The notes: generated from the letters alone by a model not told the origin. DNA of 63,919 bases from Firmicutes bacterium UBA5010 (GCA_002396645.1 DGYI01000034.1:5446-69364); one strand, 5' to 3'; numbered from the stretch's first letter, positions 1 through 9,705 are shown. Translations and numbers: made by a program.

Positions 1-30
1 TCAAGCTCTTTATTTTTTATTTGTTACATC

Positions 31-603
31 TTATCCCAATACAATCAAATCTGATTTCTCATAACAATTATGTCCCTGCAAGCTTTTTTTGTATTTCCAG
101 CATGCAATTCCCTCTTTAAGAGTCTTGCCATGATTGTCAGAAAAAAAGTCTCTGATATAAGTATTATATTCAAACTGCTTATCAATTTCAGTCTTTCCTT
201 TTTTCTTATCCTCAACTATTTGACGGTACGCCTCAATCGCCTGTGAATAAGTTTTTCCTGCATTGCCTTTGAGCCATTTCTGAAAAATAACATTAAATGA
301 AAAGCTATCTCCAATCTGACTTTTAAAAAATGCACGGTGCTGCTCTGAACAGATAAAGTCAGGCTCAATTTGTGTGTTTAAATTAATAGTTTTTATATCT
401 TGTTTTGTTCGGGATATTAACTTAACAGGTAAAATTTCGCCGGTATCTAAATAATGTGCAATTCTATCGCTTATATCTTCCTTTGCTCCGGCAGGTGGCA
501 AGCCGAACGTCCTGCAAAAACCAACCAGCTCTTCTTTAAGATAGTAAAAACTTCGGAATGTCTTTGCATCCAGCTTCGTATTCAATTCGGGTCGTATGCT
601 CAT
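31..603 (-). CDS. SAP domain / DUF6434-like protein
   Basis: The product has 190 residues. The N-terminal 50 residues resemble a SAP helix-extension-helix (LKEELVGFCRTFGLP then GAKEDISDRI), a fold that usually binds nucleic acid. The rest (HRAFFKSQIGDSFSF, then FQKWLKGNAGKTYSQAI) resembles the DUF6434 family that commonly accompanies SAP in Firmicutes. The start is placed at the ATG whose upstream GGGAGG has 7-nt spacing; an upstream in-frame ATG overlaps that ribosome binding site. The gene stands alone on the minus strand downstream of the hydrogenase gene. Its function is unknown; DNA or RNA binding is inferred from the SAP part only. Confidence 0.75.
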   Translation of the reverse strand: MSIRPELNTKLDAKTFRSFYYLKEELVGFCRTFGLPPAGAKEDISDRIAHYLDTGEILPVKLISRTKQDIKTINLNTQIEPDFICSEQHRAFFKSQIGDSFSFNVIFQKWLKGNAGKTYSQAIEAYRQIVEDKKKGKTEIDKQFEYNTYIRDFFSDNHGKTLKEGIACWKYKKSLQGHNCYEKSDLIVLG

Positions 604-707
604 CTTTGTTCCTCCCACCCATTAGCCTTATCTTACTATAGCGCTGTTTTGGTTTGCGCAATTTTAATAATATTATTTGCATTTATGGTATTATTAATAA
701 TCTTAAT

Positions 708-2213
708 TTATTTTTTTCTTAAATTTTCATCGATAATATCATTATCAAGCGGTGATTTACATGCTGCCTTATTTTTAAACTCTGTCACAGCTTTTCTTAC
801 TCTGTTTAATGAAGCTATTGTTCCCGGTCCGGCAATACATCCTCCCGAGCATGCCATGCCTTCAAGCAGATACCCGTTCTTTTTACCTGCCTTTGCAAGT
901 CTCATAAGCTTTACGCATTCATGCAGAGTCGATGCACCTTCAACATTTATCTCTCTTGACGGATCAATTGACATGGCGGTACTTTTTACTGCCTCAGCTA
1001 CTCCTCCGGCTATCGCGTATCCTCTGCCAAGCGAAGAAGCATCCTTTATCTCATTAGATACCTCTATTTCTGACAATTCTATTCCTTTTGCAACAAACAT
1101 TCCCATAAGTTCTTCAAATGTTATTACAAAATGTACATAATCCTTAACATCATCTCTCAGTGCTTCTAATTTTTTAGAAATACAAGGTCCTATGAAGGTT
1201 ATCTTTGCGTTTGGATCCTTTTTCTTAATATACTTTGCAGTCTCAACCATTGGAGACGCAGAATCCGATATATATTCATATTGATCCGGAAACAATTTTT
1301 GGACCATTATAGCCCAAGAGTTACAGCAGCTTGTTCCCATATAAGGAATTTCGTTCGGTACTCTTTCAAGAAATTCATTCGCTTCCTTCAAAGTTGTAAT
1401 ATCAGCTCCTAAGCTTACTTCTACAACATCTTTAAATCCAAGCTGTTTTATGCCCTCAAATATTTGAACAGGTGAAGCCAAAGGCCCGAACTGTCCTAAA
1501 AATGAAGGAGCTATTATAGCATACATATGAGTATTATTTTTTAGTGATTTGATAAGCTGATAAATCTGGGATTTATCCGAAATAGCACCATAAGGACACT
1601 GAACAACACAATTTCCACAGGATACGCATCTATCCATATTTATCTGTGCTCTTCCTAAATAATCACTGTCTATTGCATCAACCCCGCATGCAGCGGCACA
1701 GGGTCTTTCATATTTTACAATTGCGCTGTACGGACAAGTTTCTTTACATCTTCCGCACTTTATACATTTATCTTGATCAATAATAGCCCTGTTCTTTCCT
1801 ATAGAAACCGCATTTGTCGGGCATACATTAGTACAAGGATGTGCTAAGCACTTTCTGCAATTGTCAGTTACAAAAAATGCCTTGGTAGGACACGCTTCAC
1901 ATGCAAAAGTAATAACATTTACCAAAGGCTCAATAAATTGAGTTTTATCTACATCAACCTCAGTAATTCCGTCAGCAACGTGATAGTACTCGGTTGGTTT
2001 TCTTGCGTTTAGTCCCATTGTAAGTCTCAGCCGTTCATCTACTATCGCTCTTTCTCTGAATATACTGTCTCTGTATGTAGCTACTTCTCCCGGTAAAATT
2101 TCAAAAGATGCCTTCTCTAATTTGCTTAAATCATCTCCGTCATAAGCCATCTTAGCAATCTTTGCGAATACCTGCCTCCTTATATTTATCAGATCAACAT
2201 AACTTTCTTTCAT
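708..2213 (-). CDS. Monomeric [FeFe] hydrogenase, group B-like
   Basis: The 501-residue protein has three [4Fe-4S] cysteine sets: around C119-C131 (CRKCLAHPC), C150-C160 (CIKCGRCKETC) and C196-C206 (CVSCGNCVVQC). An H-cluster domain follows with the L1 motif TSCCNSW (294-300), L2 GPCISKK (342-348) and L3 EGMACSGGC (451-459). These motifs bind the catalytic [FeFe] cluster, so the expected reaction is reversible H2 formation from protons and reduced ferredoxin in the cytoplasm. L1 has Asn where family members usually have Pro. The usual N-terminal [2Fe-2S] plant-type domain of the CpI class is absent, which fits the group B class of fermentative clostridia. The [2Fe-2S] partner gene lies immediately upstream, 26 bp away. 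HydEFG maturases are not in this window. Confidence 0.9.
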   Translation of the reverse strand: MKESYVDLINIRRQVFAKIAKMAYDGDDLSKLEKASFEILPGEVATYRDSIFRERAIVDERLRLTMGLNARKPTEYYHVADGITEVDVDKTQFIEPLVNVITFACEACPTKAFFVTDNCRKCLAHPCTNVCPTNAVSIGKNRAIIDQDKCIKCGRCKETCPYSAIVKYERPCAAACGVDAIDSDYLGRAQINMDRCVSCGNCVVQCPYGAISDKSQIYQLIKSLKNNTHMYAIIAPSFLGQFGPLASPVQIFEGIKQLGFKDVVEVSLGADITTLKEANEFLERVPNEIPYMGTSCCNSWAIMVQKLFPDQYEYISDSASPMVETAKYIKKKDPNAKITFIGPCISKKLEALRDDVKDYVHFVITFEELMGMFVAKGIELSEIEVSNEIKDASSLGRGYAIAGGVAEAVKSTAMSIDPSREINVEGASTLHECVKLMRLAKAGKKNGYLLEGMACSGGCIAGPGTIASLNRVRKAVTEFKNKAACKSPLDNDIIDENLRKK

Positions 2214-2239
2214 TATAATTTTCCTCCACGTTTATTCTG

Positions 2240-2512
2240 TCACTTTCTGATTTTGTTAATAATCTTCTCCATTACAGTCTGGCCTGTAGCATTATACATA
2301 GGCTCATCATCTATAACTACAATAGGTGCTACCTTTTCATCAGTATCTTTGCAAAATCCCAGACATTTAATTGCTTCTACTTCCAAGTCTTCATCACTAT
2401 AATCATCTGAATTCTCACTAATAATTTCCCTTAAGTCATCAATCTGATCTAAAATACTCATAGACCCTAAAAATGTACAGTTTGAACCTACACAGACTTT
2501 TACCTTCATCAT
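2240..2512 (-). CDS. Thioredoxin-like [2Fe-2S] ferredoxin (HydC/NuoE-like)
   Basis: The product has about 90 residues and four cysteines in the thioredoxin-like ferredoxin pattern C7-x4-C12 and C50-x3-C54, as in the C-terminal half of NuoE and hydrogenase subunits. It probably carries one [2Fe-2S] cluster and passes electrons to or from the hydrogenase encoded just downstream. A longer reading frame begins at 2548, but a GGAGG lies directly before the ATG-ATG pair at 2512/2509, so the longer start is rejected; the second ATG has the better spacing. The pair appears to form a two-gene operon. Confidence 0.82.
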   Translation of the reverse strand: MMKVKVCVGSNCTFLGSMSILDQIDDLREIISENSDDYSDEDLEVEAIKCLGFCKDTDEKVAPIVVIDDEPMYNATGQTVMEKIINKIRK

Positions 2513-2810
2513 ATTCCTCCAAATACTTATTTTATCATCTTTATTCATATTATATAATAAAAAGACATAAATTTCAAATTAAAAATCAATAACACTCATA
2601 TCATTACTTTTTTTATAATAATTATTATAAAAATATTTTTATACTCAGGTACTTCGCTATATTTTTCTGTAAAAAAGCACATTAATCATTACCTTTCCAA
2701 TGATTGATGTGCTTTTCATAGCTTTTTGTTCTTTTTTTGTTTATAATACGAAATTACATTCGCTATATTTCTATTTGTTTTATTTTACTCTAAATTAGTC
2801 ATTTAAGCTT
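2513..2810. other. Intergenic, 298 bp
   Basis: No gene was found. The stretch holds the terminator of the ABC operon (2674-2716) and the AT-rich promoter region of the ferredoxin-hydrogenase pair. No clear promoter hexamers could be fixed. Confidence 0.6.
2674..2716 (-). terminator. Rho-independent terminator of ABC operon
   Basis: Near-perfect 17-bp arms (AAAGCACATTAATCATT paired with AATGATTGATGTGCTTT) flank an 8-nt loop and are followed on the minus strand by a T run. It sits about 95 bp after the permease stop and before the ferredoxin gene. Confidence 0.85.
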
Positions 2811-4424
2811 CTAAGCTCCTTCTGTCATATCGCGCTTGCAATATCCGATATATCCCAATATCATCAATGTTATACTAATCATTGTTATAATAATAAATAT
2901 TTTCCCGTCAAAATTATCTACCGGCATCCTTGGAATCCAACTTTGAACAGCTGTTTTTGAAAACCATTCAGGTAAATCTAAGATTCCTCCGAAATAATTT
3001 AAAGCAAATGAATATCCAAGATATATATATATAATCTTGCCCAGTTTTGGTGCCCAGCCCAAAGCCAAAGCCGCAAGTCCAATAAAGAATAATACGGAAG
3101 GTAAAAAATTATAACCGGCATATAAAAAATCTCTGATATTCATAGATGAGCTATCTCCCATTGCAAAAATTGCCGCACCGCCAAGACCTCCTGAAGCCAG
3201 TAAAATCCCCGCTATTCCGGCAACATTCGCCAAAATTACAGTTGTCCAGTAGAGACTATATCTGGTTACTTTTGTACAATAAAGCTGGCTCAAACGAAGT
3301 CGTGATTCCTCTGAAAAAAGCTTATTAACAATAGTAATTGGCAAAATAGAGGCAAGGCCAATCATTACCATCATAATAGTTCCTGTAAATGATTCTTCAA
3401 TTGAAACTCCCGCCACAGCAAACATTTTACTAAGCATTTCGTTGTTTCCTACAAAGCTTTGCATATCTCCGTAAATCGAACCATAAGCTGCTCCCATGAC
3501 TGTCAATGCAATCAGCCAGCTAATCATTACACCTTTATTAATCTTAATAAATAGACCATGCACTGATAATAATGATTTTTTAGCTGTACTTCGACCTTCT
3601 ATTTCAGGTAAATAAGCCGCCCCCATATCACGTCTGCCCTCAAGTGCAAGGGCAGCCAGAATCATAATAATGCAAAAGGCTATAATCAAAATCAAAAGTA
3701 CCCAATTATTTTCAGTAAACGGATATGTCATATAAGTCCATCCCATAGGATTTGCCAATGTGAAATTTATATTTGACACATCTGTGCCCGCACGTACTAT
3801 ATAAAGCAAAGCTGTAATTCCTAGAGATAATCCTACAGCTCCCGATGAAGTAGGCATAATTTGCGCCATAAATAGTGCAATTACAGCCCCAAGGATGCCT
3901 GCCAGCCCAATTGATGCCCCAAATAAAAATGAACCCTCTGCAGAAATTGTATCTGCACCAAATGAAGTCATAATAACACCGATAAAAAGAGCTAATAAAA
4001 TATTAATCACCACTGTTTCAGTAATAACTGCAAGAGAATTAGCCCCGCGTCCTACTTGAAAAGAACGAACCAATTCTGTAAGCCCAAGCTCTTCTTCCTT
4101 ACGGGTATGGCTCACGACATGCAGAGCAGCTATAATCATCGAAAACAATGCGCAAAATAACAGCATTTCATTTGCATACATTGCACCTAAAGTATAGTCA
4201 GCTGCCAGATCTATAGGAGTAGTGCCAACCATAGAAATCATGGCAGGATTTTGCATGGTTTCATACATCCCAACTAAGCCTTGTCCTTTGCTGATTTCTT
4301 CAAAAGCCGGAATAAAGCCACCCGAAAATAAACCTAAGCCTAAAATCCAGACAATAATTTTTTTCCAATCACGCTTCAGATATTGTATAAACAGTATATT
4401 CCAACGTGCAAATTTCTCTTTCAT
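2811..4424 (-). CDS. ABC exporter permease (ABC-2 type)
   Basis: A 537-residue polytopic membrane protein with about twelve hydrophobic segments arranged as two six-segment halves, like the large permeases of antibiotic or polyketide exporters (tetronasin TnrB type). The start is set at the ATG preceded by GGAGG with 8-nt spacing (MKEKFARWN), so 26 residues of the longer frame are excluded. It follows its ATPase gene by 22 bp and precedes a strong terminator. With the divergent TetR gene it makes a regulated efflux unit; the substrate is unknown. Confidence 0.87.
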   Translation of the reverse strand: MKEKFARWNILFIQYLKRDWKKIIVWILGLGLFSGGFIPAFEEISKGQGLVGMYETMQNPAMISMVGTTPIDLAADYTLGAMYANEMLLFCALFSMIIAALHVVSHTRKEEELGLTELVRSFQVGRGANSLAVITETVVINILLALFIGVIMTSFGADTISAEGSFLFGASIGLAGILGAVIALFMAQIMPTSSGAVGLSLGITALLYIVRAGTDVSNINFTLANPMGWTYMTYPFTENNWVLLILIIAFCIIMILAALALEGRRDMGAAYLPEIEGRSTAKKSLLSVHGLFIKINKGVMISWLIALTVMGAAYGSIYGDMQSFVGNNEMLSKMFAVAGVSIEESFTGTIMMVMIGLASILPITIVNKLFSEESRLRLSQLYCTKVTRYSLYWTTVILANVAGIAGILLASGGLGGAAIFAMGDSSSMNIRDFLYAGYNFLPSVLFFIGLAALALGWAPKLGKIIYIYLGYSFALNYFGGILDLPEWFSKTAVQSWIPRMPVDNFDGKIFIIITMISITLMILGYIGYCKRDMTEGA

Positions 4425-4446
4425 AATATTTTCCTCCATTCCGTCC

Positions 4447-5328
4447 TTAAACTTCATAATGACGCATGAACAAATCTTCAAGCGTTGGCGGCACAGATTC
4501 AAATTTTTTAACGCCCAATTTTACTGCTTCGGATAAAATGCTGTTTATATATTCATTATCCGCAGAGAATGTTGCTTGATTTCCTGTTTGAATAAAATCA
4601 TGAACACCTCTGACAGACGCCATCCCAGAAATATCACTTTCAACTGCCAAAGTTACTGTCGACCGCGTTAAGTGTCTCAATTCATCGAGTGTTCCCGTTT
4701 CAACTACTTTTCCCTGACGAATGATAACAACCTTGTCTGCTAAGCGTTCAACTTCGCTTAAAATATGAGAAGATAGCAATATTGACTTTCCGGCATGCTT
4801 TATTTTTTCAATTTCATCTTGAAAAACCGATTCCATCAGCGGATCAAGTCCTGAAGTCGGTTCGTCTAAAATATACAGATCAGAATCAACTGATAACGCT
4901 GCAATTAATCCGACTTTCTGACGATTTCCTTTTGAATATCCTTTTGACTTTTTTTTAGGATCCAGCTCAAAACGTTTAATCAAATAATCACGTTTATTCT
5001 TGTCTCCCCCTCCATGTAATTTAATAAATAAATCAATAATTTCTCCGCCTGTTAGGTTGCCCCAAAGAGCAACATCTCCCGGAACATAAGAAATTCGTTT
5101 ATGAATTTCAAGACTGTCCCTCCAAACGTCTTTACCGAAAATTTTCACATCTCCGGCATCGCGATTAATAATTCCCAGCAAGGTACGAATAGTTGTTGAC
5201 TTCCCCGCACCGTTCGGTCCAATAAATCCTACGACTTCTCCGGTATTTACCATGAATGTAACATCATGCAATGCTTTAAATTTACCGAATTTTTTTTGCA
5301 GTCCCTGCACTTTAACAATTTCTGACAT
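4447..5328 (-). CDS. ABC transporter ATP-binding protein
   Basis: A 293-residue ATPase with Walker A GPNGAGKS (37-44), a signature loop YSKGNRQKV (131-139) that departs from LSGGQ as usual in this exporter subfamily, and Walker B LYILDEP (151-157). It has a C-terminal extension of about 80 residues typical of ABC-2 exporters. The start is chosen at MSEIVKVQG, which has GGAG 10 nt upstream; the longer frame begins inside the promoter region. First gene of a two-gene efflux operon under probable control of the adjacent TetR protein. Confidence 0.93.
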   Translation of the reverse strand: MSEIVKVQGLQKKFGKFKALHDVTFMVNTGEVVGFIGPNGAGKSTTIRTLLGIINRDAGDVKIFGKDVWRDSLEIHKRISYVPGDVALWGNLTGGEIIDLFIKLHGGGDKNKRDYLIKRFELDPKKKSKGYSKGNRQKVGLIAALSVDSDLYILDEPTSGLDPLMESVFQDEIEKIKHAGKSILLSSHILSEVERLADKVVIIRQGKVVETGTLDELRHLTRSTVTLAVESDISGMASVRGVHDFIQTGNQATFSADNEYINSILSEAVKLGVKKFESVPPTLEDLFMRHYEV

Positions 5329-5441
5329 AACACTTAAACTCCTTCTAAAAAATATTTTAAAATAGTTTAATAACGTGCTTTCCGGTTTAAGGCAAAGTTT
5401 AAAAATCCAAATGCAATAAATTAGAACCATTTATATCTTTA

Positions 5442-5612
5442 TAGTTCATATTATTGCATTTTTTACTTTGTTATAAACTAAAGTTCATTTATTAATTCAA
5501 TTATATCGCCTTTTATCATTTCAGTCAATTAAAAAATATAAATTTAGAAACATTATTGTTTGATAATTCATAACTATTAATATATAATATAAAAAAAGAA
5601 TAATATGAACTA
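5442..5612. promoter_or_regulatory. Repeated AGTTCAT boxes between TetR and ABC operon
   Basis: AGTTCAT occurs at 5443-5449 and 5482-5488 and inverted (ATGAACT) at 5605-5611. The first and third are part of a perfect 14-bp inverted copy (TAGTTCATATTATT at 5442-5455 and its complement at 5599-5612). The boxes lie across the region expected to hold the ABC promoter and just downstream of the tetR -10 element. They are candidate operator half-sites for the TetR protein; binding is inferred. Confidence 0.5.
5560..5588 (+). promoter_or_regulatory. Promoter of tetR-type gene
   Basis: TTGATA, 17-bp spacer and TATAAT, about 78 bp upstream of the chosen start. It is close to the sigma-A consensus. 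An ATGAACT box follows at 5605-5611, near the expected transcription start. Confidence 0.7.
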
Positions 5613-5665
5613 AATTTTTTTATAAATATTTTTTAACTATGATGAACAAAAGGAAGGGATTATCA

Positions 5666-6268
5666 ATGAGCGGTTATGAAAAGCGGACACAGGAAAAGAA
5701 AAATCAAGTTTTAAAAGCAACCTTTGATTTAATCAATAAAGATTCCGGAATAGAAAATTTAACAATAGATGAAATTTCAAAACACTCAAATGTTGGAAAA
5801 ACATCGATTTTTAAGTATTTTGTGAGTAAAGAAAATCTTATTAATGAAGTTTTTAAGTCTTTCTTAGATAAAATAGAAAAAACAGCCCAAGAAATTATGG
5901 ATGAAAATAAGCCTTTCGAAGAAACCATAATTGCTATGAGCAAAAATAAACTCAATTATATAGATAAAATCAGTAGACAGTTTTATTTAGATATGATGGA
6001 TTTCTACACCAAAAAGAAAGATGATGGATTATCATTGATTATGCAGCAATGCAACGAAAGGGGCCTTAGTATGATGATTGACTTATTTCATAGAGGACGT
6101 AAAGAAGGCAAGGTCGATTTAAAATATTCGGACGAATTCCTTTTTCTTTATTTTCAAGCCATTGTTGAAGGAATCTCAAGTCCCCACATCTATCGAAAAA
6201 TTTTGCCGTATACGGAACAATGGACAGAATTATTAATTAAGGGAATTGCACCCGGTAAACATGATTAA
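5666..6268 (+). CDS. TetR/AcrR family regulator
   Basis: A 200-residue protein. Its N-terminal helix-turn-helix (NLTIDEISKHSNVGKTSIFKYF, about residues 33-54) is the TetR signature; the rest is a helical ligand-binding region without recognisable specificity. The start at 5666 has GAAGGGA about 7 nt upstream, whereas the first ATG at 5639 has none. It is divergent from the ABC exporter operon, and repeated boxes between them suggest autoregulation and repression of the pump, released by the pump's substrate. Confidence 0.9.
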   Translation: MSGYEKRTQEKKNQVLKATFDLINKDSGIENLTIDEISKHSNVGKTSIFKYFVSKENLINEVFKSFLDKIEKTAQEIMDENKPFEETIIAMSKNKLNYIDKISRQFYLDMMDFYTKKKDDGLSLIMQQCNERGLSMMIDLFHRGRKEGKVDLKYSDEFLFLYFQAIVEGISSPHIYRKILPYTEQWTELLIKGIAPGKHD

Positions 6269-6335
6269 TGAAAATCACATTATTATATTAATAATAGTAT
6301 AATTGAGCTTAAACCCAGATAAAGTATATGAATTA

Positions 6336-6373
6336 AACCGTCAACACCTTGGTATTACCTGGTATTGGCGGTT
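6336..6373. terminator. Hairpin between convergent tetR and lipoprotein genes
   Basis: A 13-bp stem (AACCGTCAACACC with GGTATTGGCGGTT, one mismatch and one G-T pair) with a 12-nt loop, followed by AT-rich DNA on both sides. It lies between converging genes and probably acts in both directions. Confidence 0.65.
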
Positions 6374-6400
6374 ATTTATAATTTATCCATATCTTTAAAA

Positions 6401-7456
6401 CTATTCTATAATAATTATACCTGAAATATAGGAATTATCTTTCTTCTCAATAGATATTTCCTTTATTAATTCAAATTTATTTTCAATATTATATAAACTT
6501 ATTTTTTCTTGATTCAATATAACTAAAAAATTATCCATTATATCTGCAAATTCTGTCTTTGTGTTTAATTCTACAGACTCAAACTCTTGAGTAGCTTTAT
6601 CTAAAACAGTTATTTTAGTTCCTTCATAACCGATAAGATCATGATTTGTTATTATTATCTTATCTTTATATTGTAATATATCATTTGGAAATTCTTCGAT
6701 TATATCTATAGCTTCAATTTCATTTGTATCAACAGAAATTTTTAATATTGTGCTTGCAGGTCTGTCTTCCTTCGTCATCATTGACCCGGTATATAAGTAA
6801 TTTTCATCATACATAAATTTATATTGACCTGTTCCGTACTGAGTAATATCCTTTTTATCCAAAAGCTCAAGGTCTTCATTATAAATATAAATATAAAACT
6901 CCGGTGATGGACTTAGCATATTTGCGCTAAAAGCATATATTTTCTCTTTAACAGCCGTAATTCCGCTTACATACTCATTGTTTAGTATTACTTCTTCTAG
7001 TGTATTCTGATTTTTATCTAACCTGCATATGTGAGTGTTTCCGTTGAGAGTATTTATTGTGTAAATATAATTCCCGCTGACGGCAACATCATTTAATGCT
7101 ATATTTTTAAAAGGAAATTCTGTGATTTTAAAATCATTTTTATTTAAGCCTATTACTTTTTTACTATCCTTTTTACTTCCCAATCCTTGAGGAATCATAT
7201 ATATTTCATTGCCATAGTAAACCGGATTGTGGAATGCAGAGCCTAACATTGCATATTTCATATTTTTCTGTGAAACCTTATTTAAATCTTCATCGTACCA
7301 GTGAATTCTGCTGTCATAATCACCGGCAGTTGTCTCTACTACTCCAATCTTAACTTGCTTCATATCTAAAGTTTTTAGATTGTATTCCATATTATCACAC
7401 CCGTTTATAATAATTAAGATTCCCATTACAGCAATTAAGTAAATAAATTTTTTCAT
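6401..7456 (-). CDS. Predicted lipoprotein, beta-propeller-like
   Basis: 351 residues. The N-terminus MKKFIYLIAVMGILIIINGC is a lipoprotein signal with the lipobox cysteine at position 20, so the mature protein should be anchored to the outer face of the membrane. The body is beta-rich with several blocks ending in YxYxxN- or LxKI-type strands (for example SGNYIYTINTL and KEKIYAFSAN), which suggests a seven-bladed propeller fold. No specific family is recognised. It precedes a gene for another exported protein (7524-8165), with a 67-bp gap. Confidence 0.65.
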   Translation of the reverse strand: MKKFIYLIAVMGILIIINGCDNMEYNLKTLDMKQVKIGVVETTAGDYDSRIHWYDEDLNKVSQKNMKYAMLGSAFHNPVYYGNEIYMIPQGLGSKKDSKKVIGLNKNDFKITEFPFKNIALNDVAVSGNYIYTINTLNGNTHICRLDKNQNTLEEVILNNEYVSGITAVKEKIYAFSANMLSPSPEFYIYIYNEDLELLDKKDITQYGTGQYKFMYDENYLYTGSMMTKEDRPASTILKISVDTNEIEAIDIIEEFPNDILQYKDKIIITNHDLIGYEGTKITVLDKATQEFESVELNTKTEFADIMDNFLVILNQEKISLYNIENKFELIKEISIEKKDNSYISGIIIIE

Positions 7457-7523
7457 CTTCTTACCCTCTTCTATAAGTTAAACCGAAGAGAACCGATACT
7501 TCCCTTCGGTTTATACATTTTAC

Positions 7524-8165
7524 CTATTTTTGATATATTATAGATGTTTTGCTGGTATTCACCAACTCCATAGGATGAACCGCAATTCCAAAATCCGATG
7601 TATCCAAATTGATGCCGTATCTATCTAAAAATGCTGCGTATACCAGTTGAGAACAATAAAATTTACTTCTTGTATAAGGATCAAGATAATTCCAATTGTA
7701 TGGTTTCCCTCTCTGAGCATAGCACCAGTTTGCTGCCGCTTCATCTTGCGCTACGGTGGTTCCTTTAACGGTAACTCCATAGCAAGTGGTTCTTGTTTGA
7801 TACCAATCATTTGCTCCTGTTGTTACTCCTCCTGATAAGGATTCAACTACTGTACCGTAAGCATATACGATTGCCGCATGGCCTGTCGGTATTATACCCT
7901 TAAGTTTATCCTTTGTTACAAGAATAACTCCTTTTCTCCTTGGATATGTTCCGGTTGCTTGCGGACTAATGGAAAATTCATTTCCCTTATCAGGCTCTAG
8001 GGCCTTCTTCTCAATTTCATTTTCTAATTTTTCTAATTCTGATTGCGTAAATATCTTTTCTGCAGATAGATAGTTTTGATGCTCAGCGGCGAAAGCAAAG
8101 TTCGGCATAACCATAATTAAAACCAAAGCCATAACTATCAACCTTTTAACAAACTTTTTTAACAT
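7524..8165 (-). CDS. Secreted YycO/YiiX-type NlpC/P60 (papain fold) hydrolase
   Basis: A 213-residue protein with a signal peptide (cleavage probably after AFA near residue 26). The domain carries TGHAAIV (H96) and FYCSQLVYAAF (C171). His before Cys in sequence is the circularly permuted papain-fold arrangement of the YycO/YiiX class. Likely a cysteine amidase or peptidase acting on the cell wall or surface peptides. An ideal AGGAGG ribosome binding site supports the start. The 168-bp upstream gap is AT-rich with no clear promoter. Confidence 0.75.
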   Translation of the reverse strand: MLKKFVKRLIVMALVLIMVMPNFAFAAEHQNYLSAEKIFTQSELEKLENEIEKKALEPDKGNEFSISPQATGTYPRRKGVILVTKDKLKGIIPTGHAAIVYAYGTVVESLSGGVTTGANDWYQTRTTCYGVTVKGTTVAQDEAAANWCYAQRGKPYNWNYLDPYTRSKFYCSQLVYAAFLDRYGINLDTSDFGIAVHPMELVNTSKTSIIYQK

Positions 8166-8334
8166 TGTTACCTCCTAAAAATAATGGTATTGTTACCTTA
8201 AATAGTTATGCTCTTATATAAAATTTTATTACAATTAAATAATCAAATTAATTTTATATTCAGGTAAAAATATACAAAATTTTCAAAGTATAATCATCAA
8301 AACAAATCCTTAGTCTATGAACTTGATATATTAG

Positions 8335-9705
8335 CTACTTCATAATCTTCTTTAACAATTTGAGATGATTTTGATAAGGAGGATAACGTAAAGGAATGTC
8401 TATTAAGTTACTTTTTTTCATGATGCTTTTACTGTGTGAAAATGCCTGAATACTTGCTGTCCCATGATAACTTCCCATTCCGCTTTCTCCGACACCTCCA
8501 AAGCCCATGTAAGAAGTGGCAAGATGAACTATTGTATCATTGATACAGCCTCCACCATAGGAAAGGTCACGAATAATTTTCTTCTCCATTTCCTTTGATT
8601 TTGTAAACAGATAAAGAGCAAGAGGTTTTGGCCGACAGTTAATCCTAGTAAGAAAATCTTCCGGGTTTTCATACTCAATTATCGGCAATATAGGACCAAA
8701 TAGCTCTTCCTGCATCACAGGAGAATCCCACTGCACATGATCAATTAAAGTCAGCGCTATTTTATTTGCTTGCTCATTACTGCGTCCTCCATATATTACT
8801 TCACCCGACTGAATTAAGCCCTTTAATCGTTCAAAATGCCTTTTGTTGATAATCTTTGGAAAGTCCTCATTGTTTTCAGGGAATTTTCCATAAAATTTCT
8901 CCACGTTGCTTTTAATCTCATCTATTAATTTATCTTTTATGCTTCTATGAACTATCAGATAATCAGGAGCTACACAGGTCTGACCCGAATTCAGACATTT
9001 ACCCCAGGCGATCCTTTTTCCCGCAAGCTTAATATCCGCCGTTTCATCAACAATACAAGGACTTTTCCCTCCAAGCTCAAGAGCAACCGGAGTCAAATGC
9101 CTAGCAGCCTTTTCCATTACTATTTTACCTACTTCAGGACTTCCTGTGAAAAAAATTAAATCAAATTTATGGTCCAGTATAGATTGATTAACTTCTCTGC
9201 CTCCTTCAATTACCGCAATATAAGATTGATTGAAGGTTTGCGTTATGATTTTATTTATTACTGCAGATGTCGCCGGCGAATAATTGGAAGGTTTAATAAC
9301 AGAACAATTCCCGCACACTATTGCCCCAATCAACGGCGCAATTGCCAATTGAAACGGATAATTCCACGGAGCCATAATTAATATAATTCCATAGGGATCC
9401 TTGTAAATTTTACTGGAGGAAAAAAACTGAGCAATCGGTGTTCTTACTCTTTTTTCCTTTAAAAGATTCTTCATGTTACTAAGCATAAAGTTAATTTCTT
9501 CTAAAACGATGCCTATTTCAGTTGCATATGCTTCAAACTCAGCTTTATTTAAATCCTCTTTTAATGCATCCAGAATTTCTTTTTCATTTTCTTTAATGGC
9601 TTTTTTTAATTCCAGCAAGCGTTCCTTTCTGAATTTTATGCTTTTAGTTACACCGGAATCATAAAATTGTCTTTGATTTTTTAGTATTAATTCTATACTG
9701 TTCAT
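8335..9705 (-). CDS. Aldehyde dehydrogenase (ALDH3-like)
   Basis: About 456 residues of an NAD(P)-dependent aldehyde dehydrogenase. Motifs seen: PWNYPFQL, the general-base segment VALELGGKSP, the nucleophile segment NSGQTCVAPD, and the late EELFGPILPI and GGVGESGMG. The hydrophobic C-terminus with basic residues is like membrane-associated ALDH3 / coniferyl-aldehyde types. The likely role is oxidation of long-chain or aromatic aldehydes to acids. Two starts, 9717 and 9705, are possible; a GGGGG lies 1 nt before the first and 13 nt before the second, so neither is ideal. Confidence 0.9.
   Translation of the reverse strand: MNSIELILKNQRQFYDSGVTKSIKFRKERLLELKKAIKENEKEILDALKEDLNKAEFEAYATEIGIVLEEINFMLSNMKNLLKEKRVRTPIAQFFSSSKIYKDPYGIILIMAPWNYPFQLAIAPLIGAIVCGNCSVIKPSNYSPATSAVINKIITQTFNQSYIAVIEGGREVNQSILDHKFDLIFFTGSPEVGKIVMEKAARHLTPVALELGGKSPCIVDETADIKLAGKRIAWGKCLNSGQTCVAPDYLIVHRSIKDKLIDEIKSNVEKFYGKFPENNEDFPKIINKRHFERLKGLIQSGEVIYGGRSNEQANKIALTLIDHVQWDSPVMQEELFGPILPIIEYENPEDFLTRINCRPKPLALYLFTKSKEMEKKIIRDLSYGGGCINDTIVHLATSYMGFGGVGESGMGSYHGTASIQAFSHSKSIMKKSNLIDIPLRYPPYQNHLKLLKKIMK

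Noticed and set aside
454..1140. 228-codon plus-strand frame
   Set aside because: Antisense to the end of the hydrogenase gene and the SAP gene; no ribosome binding site and no family resemblance.
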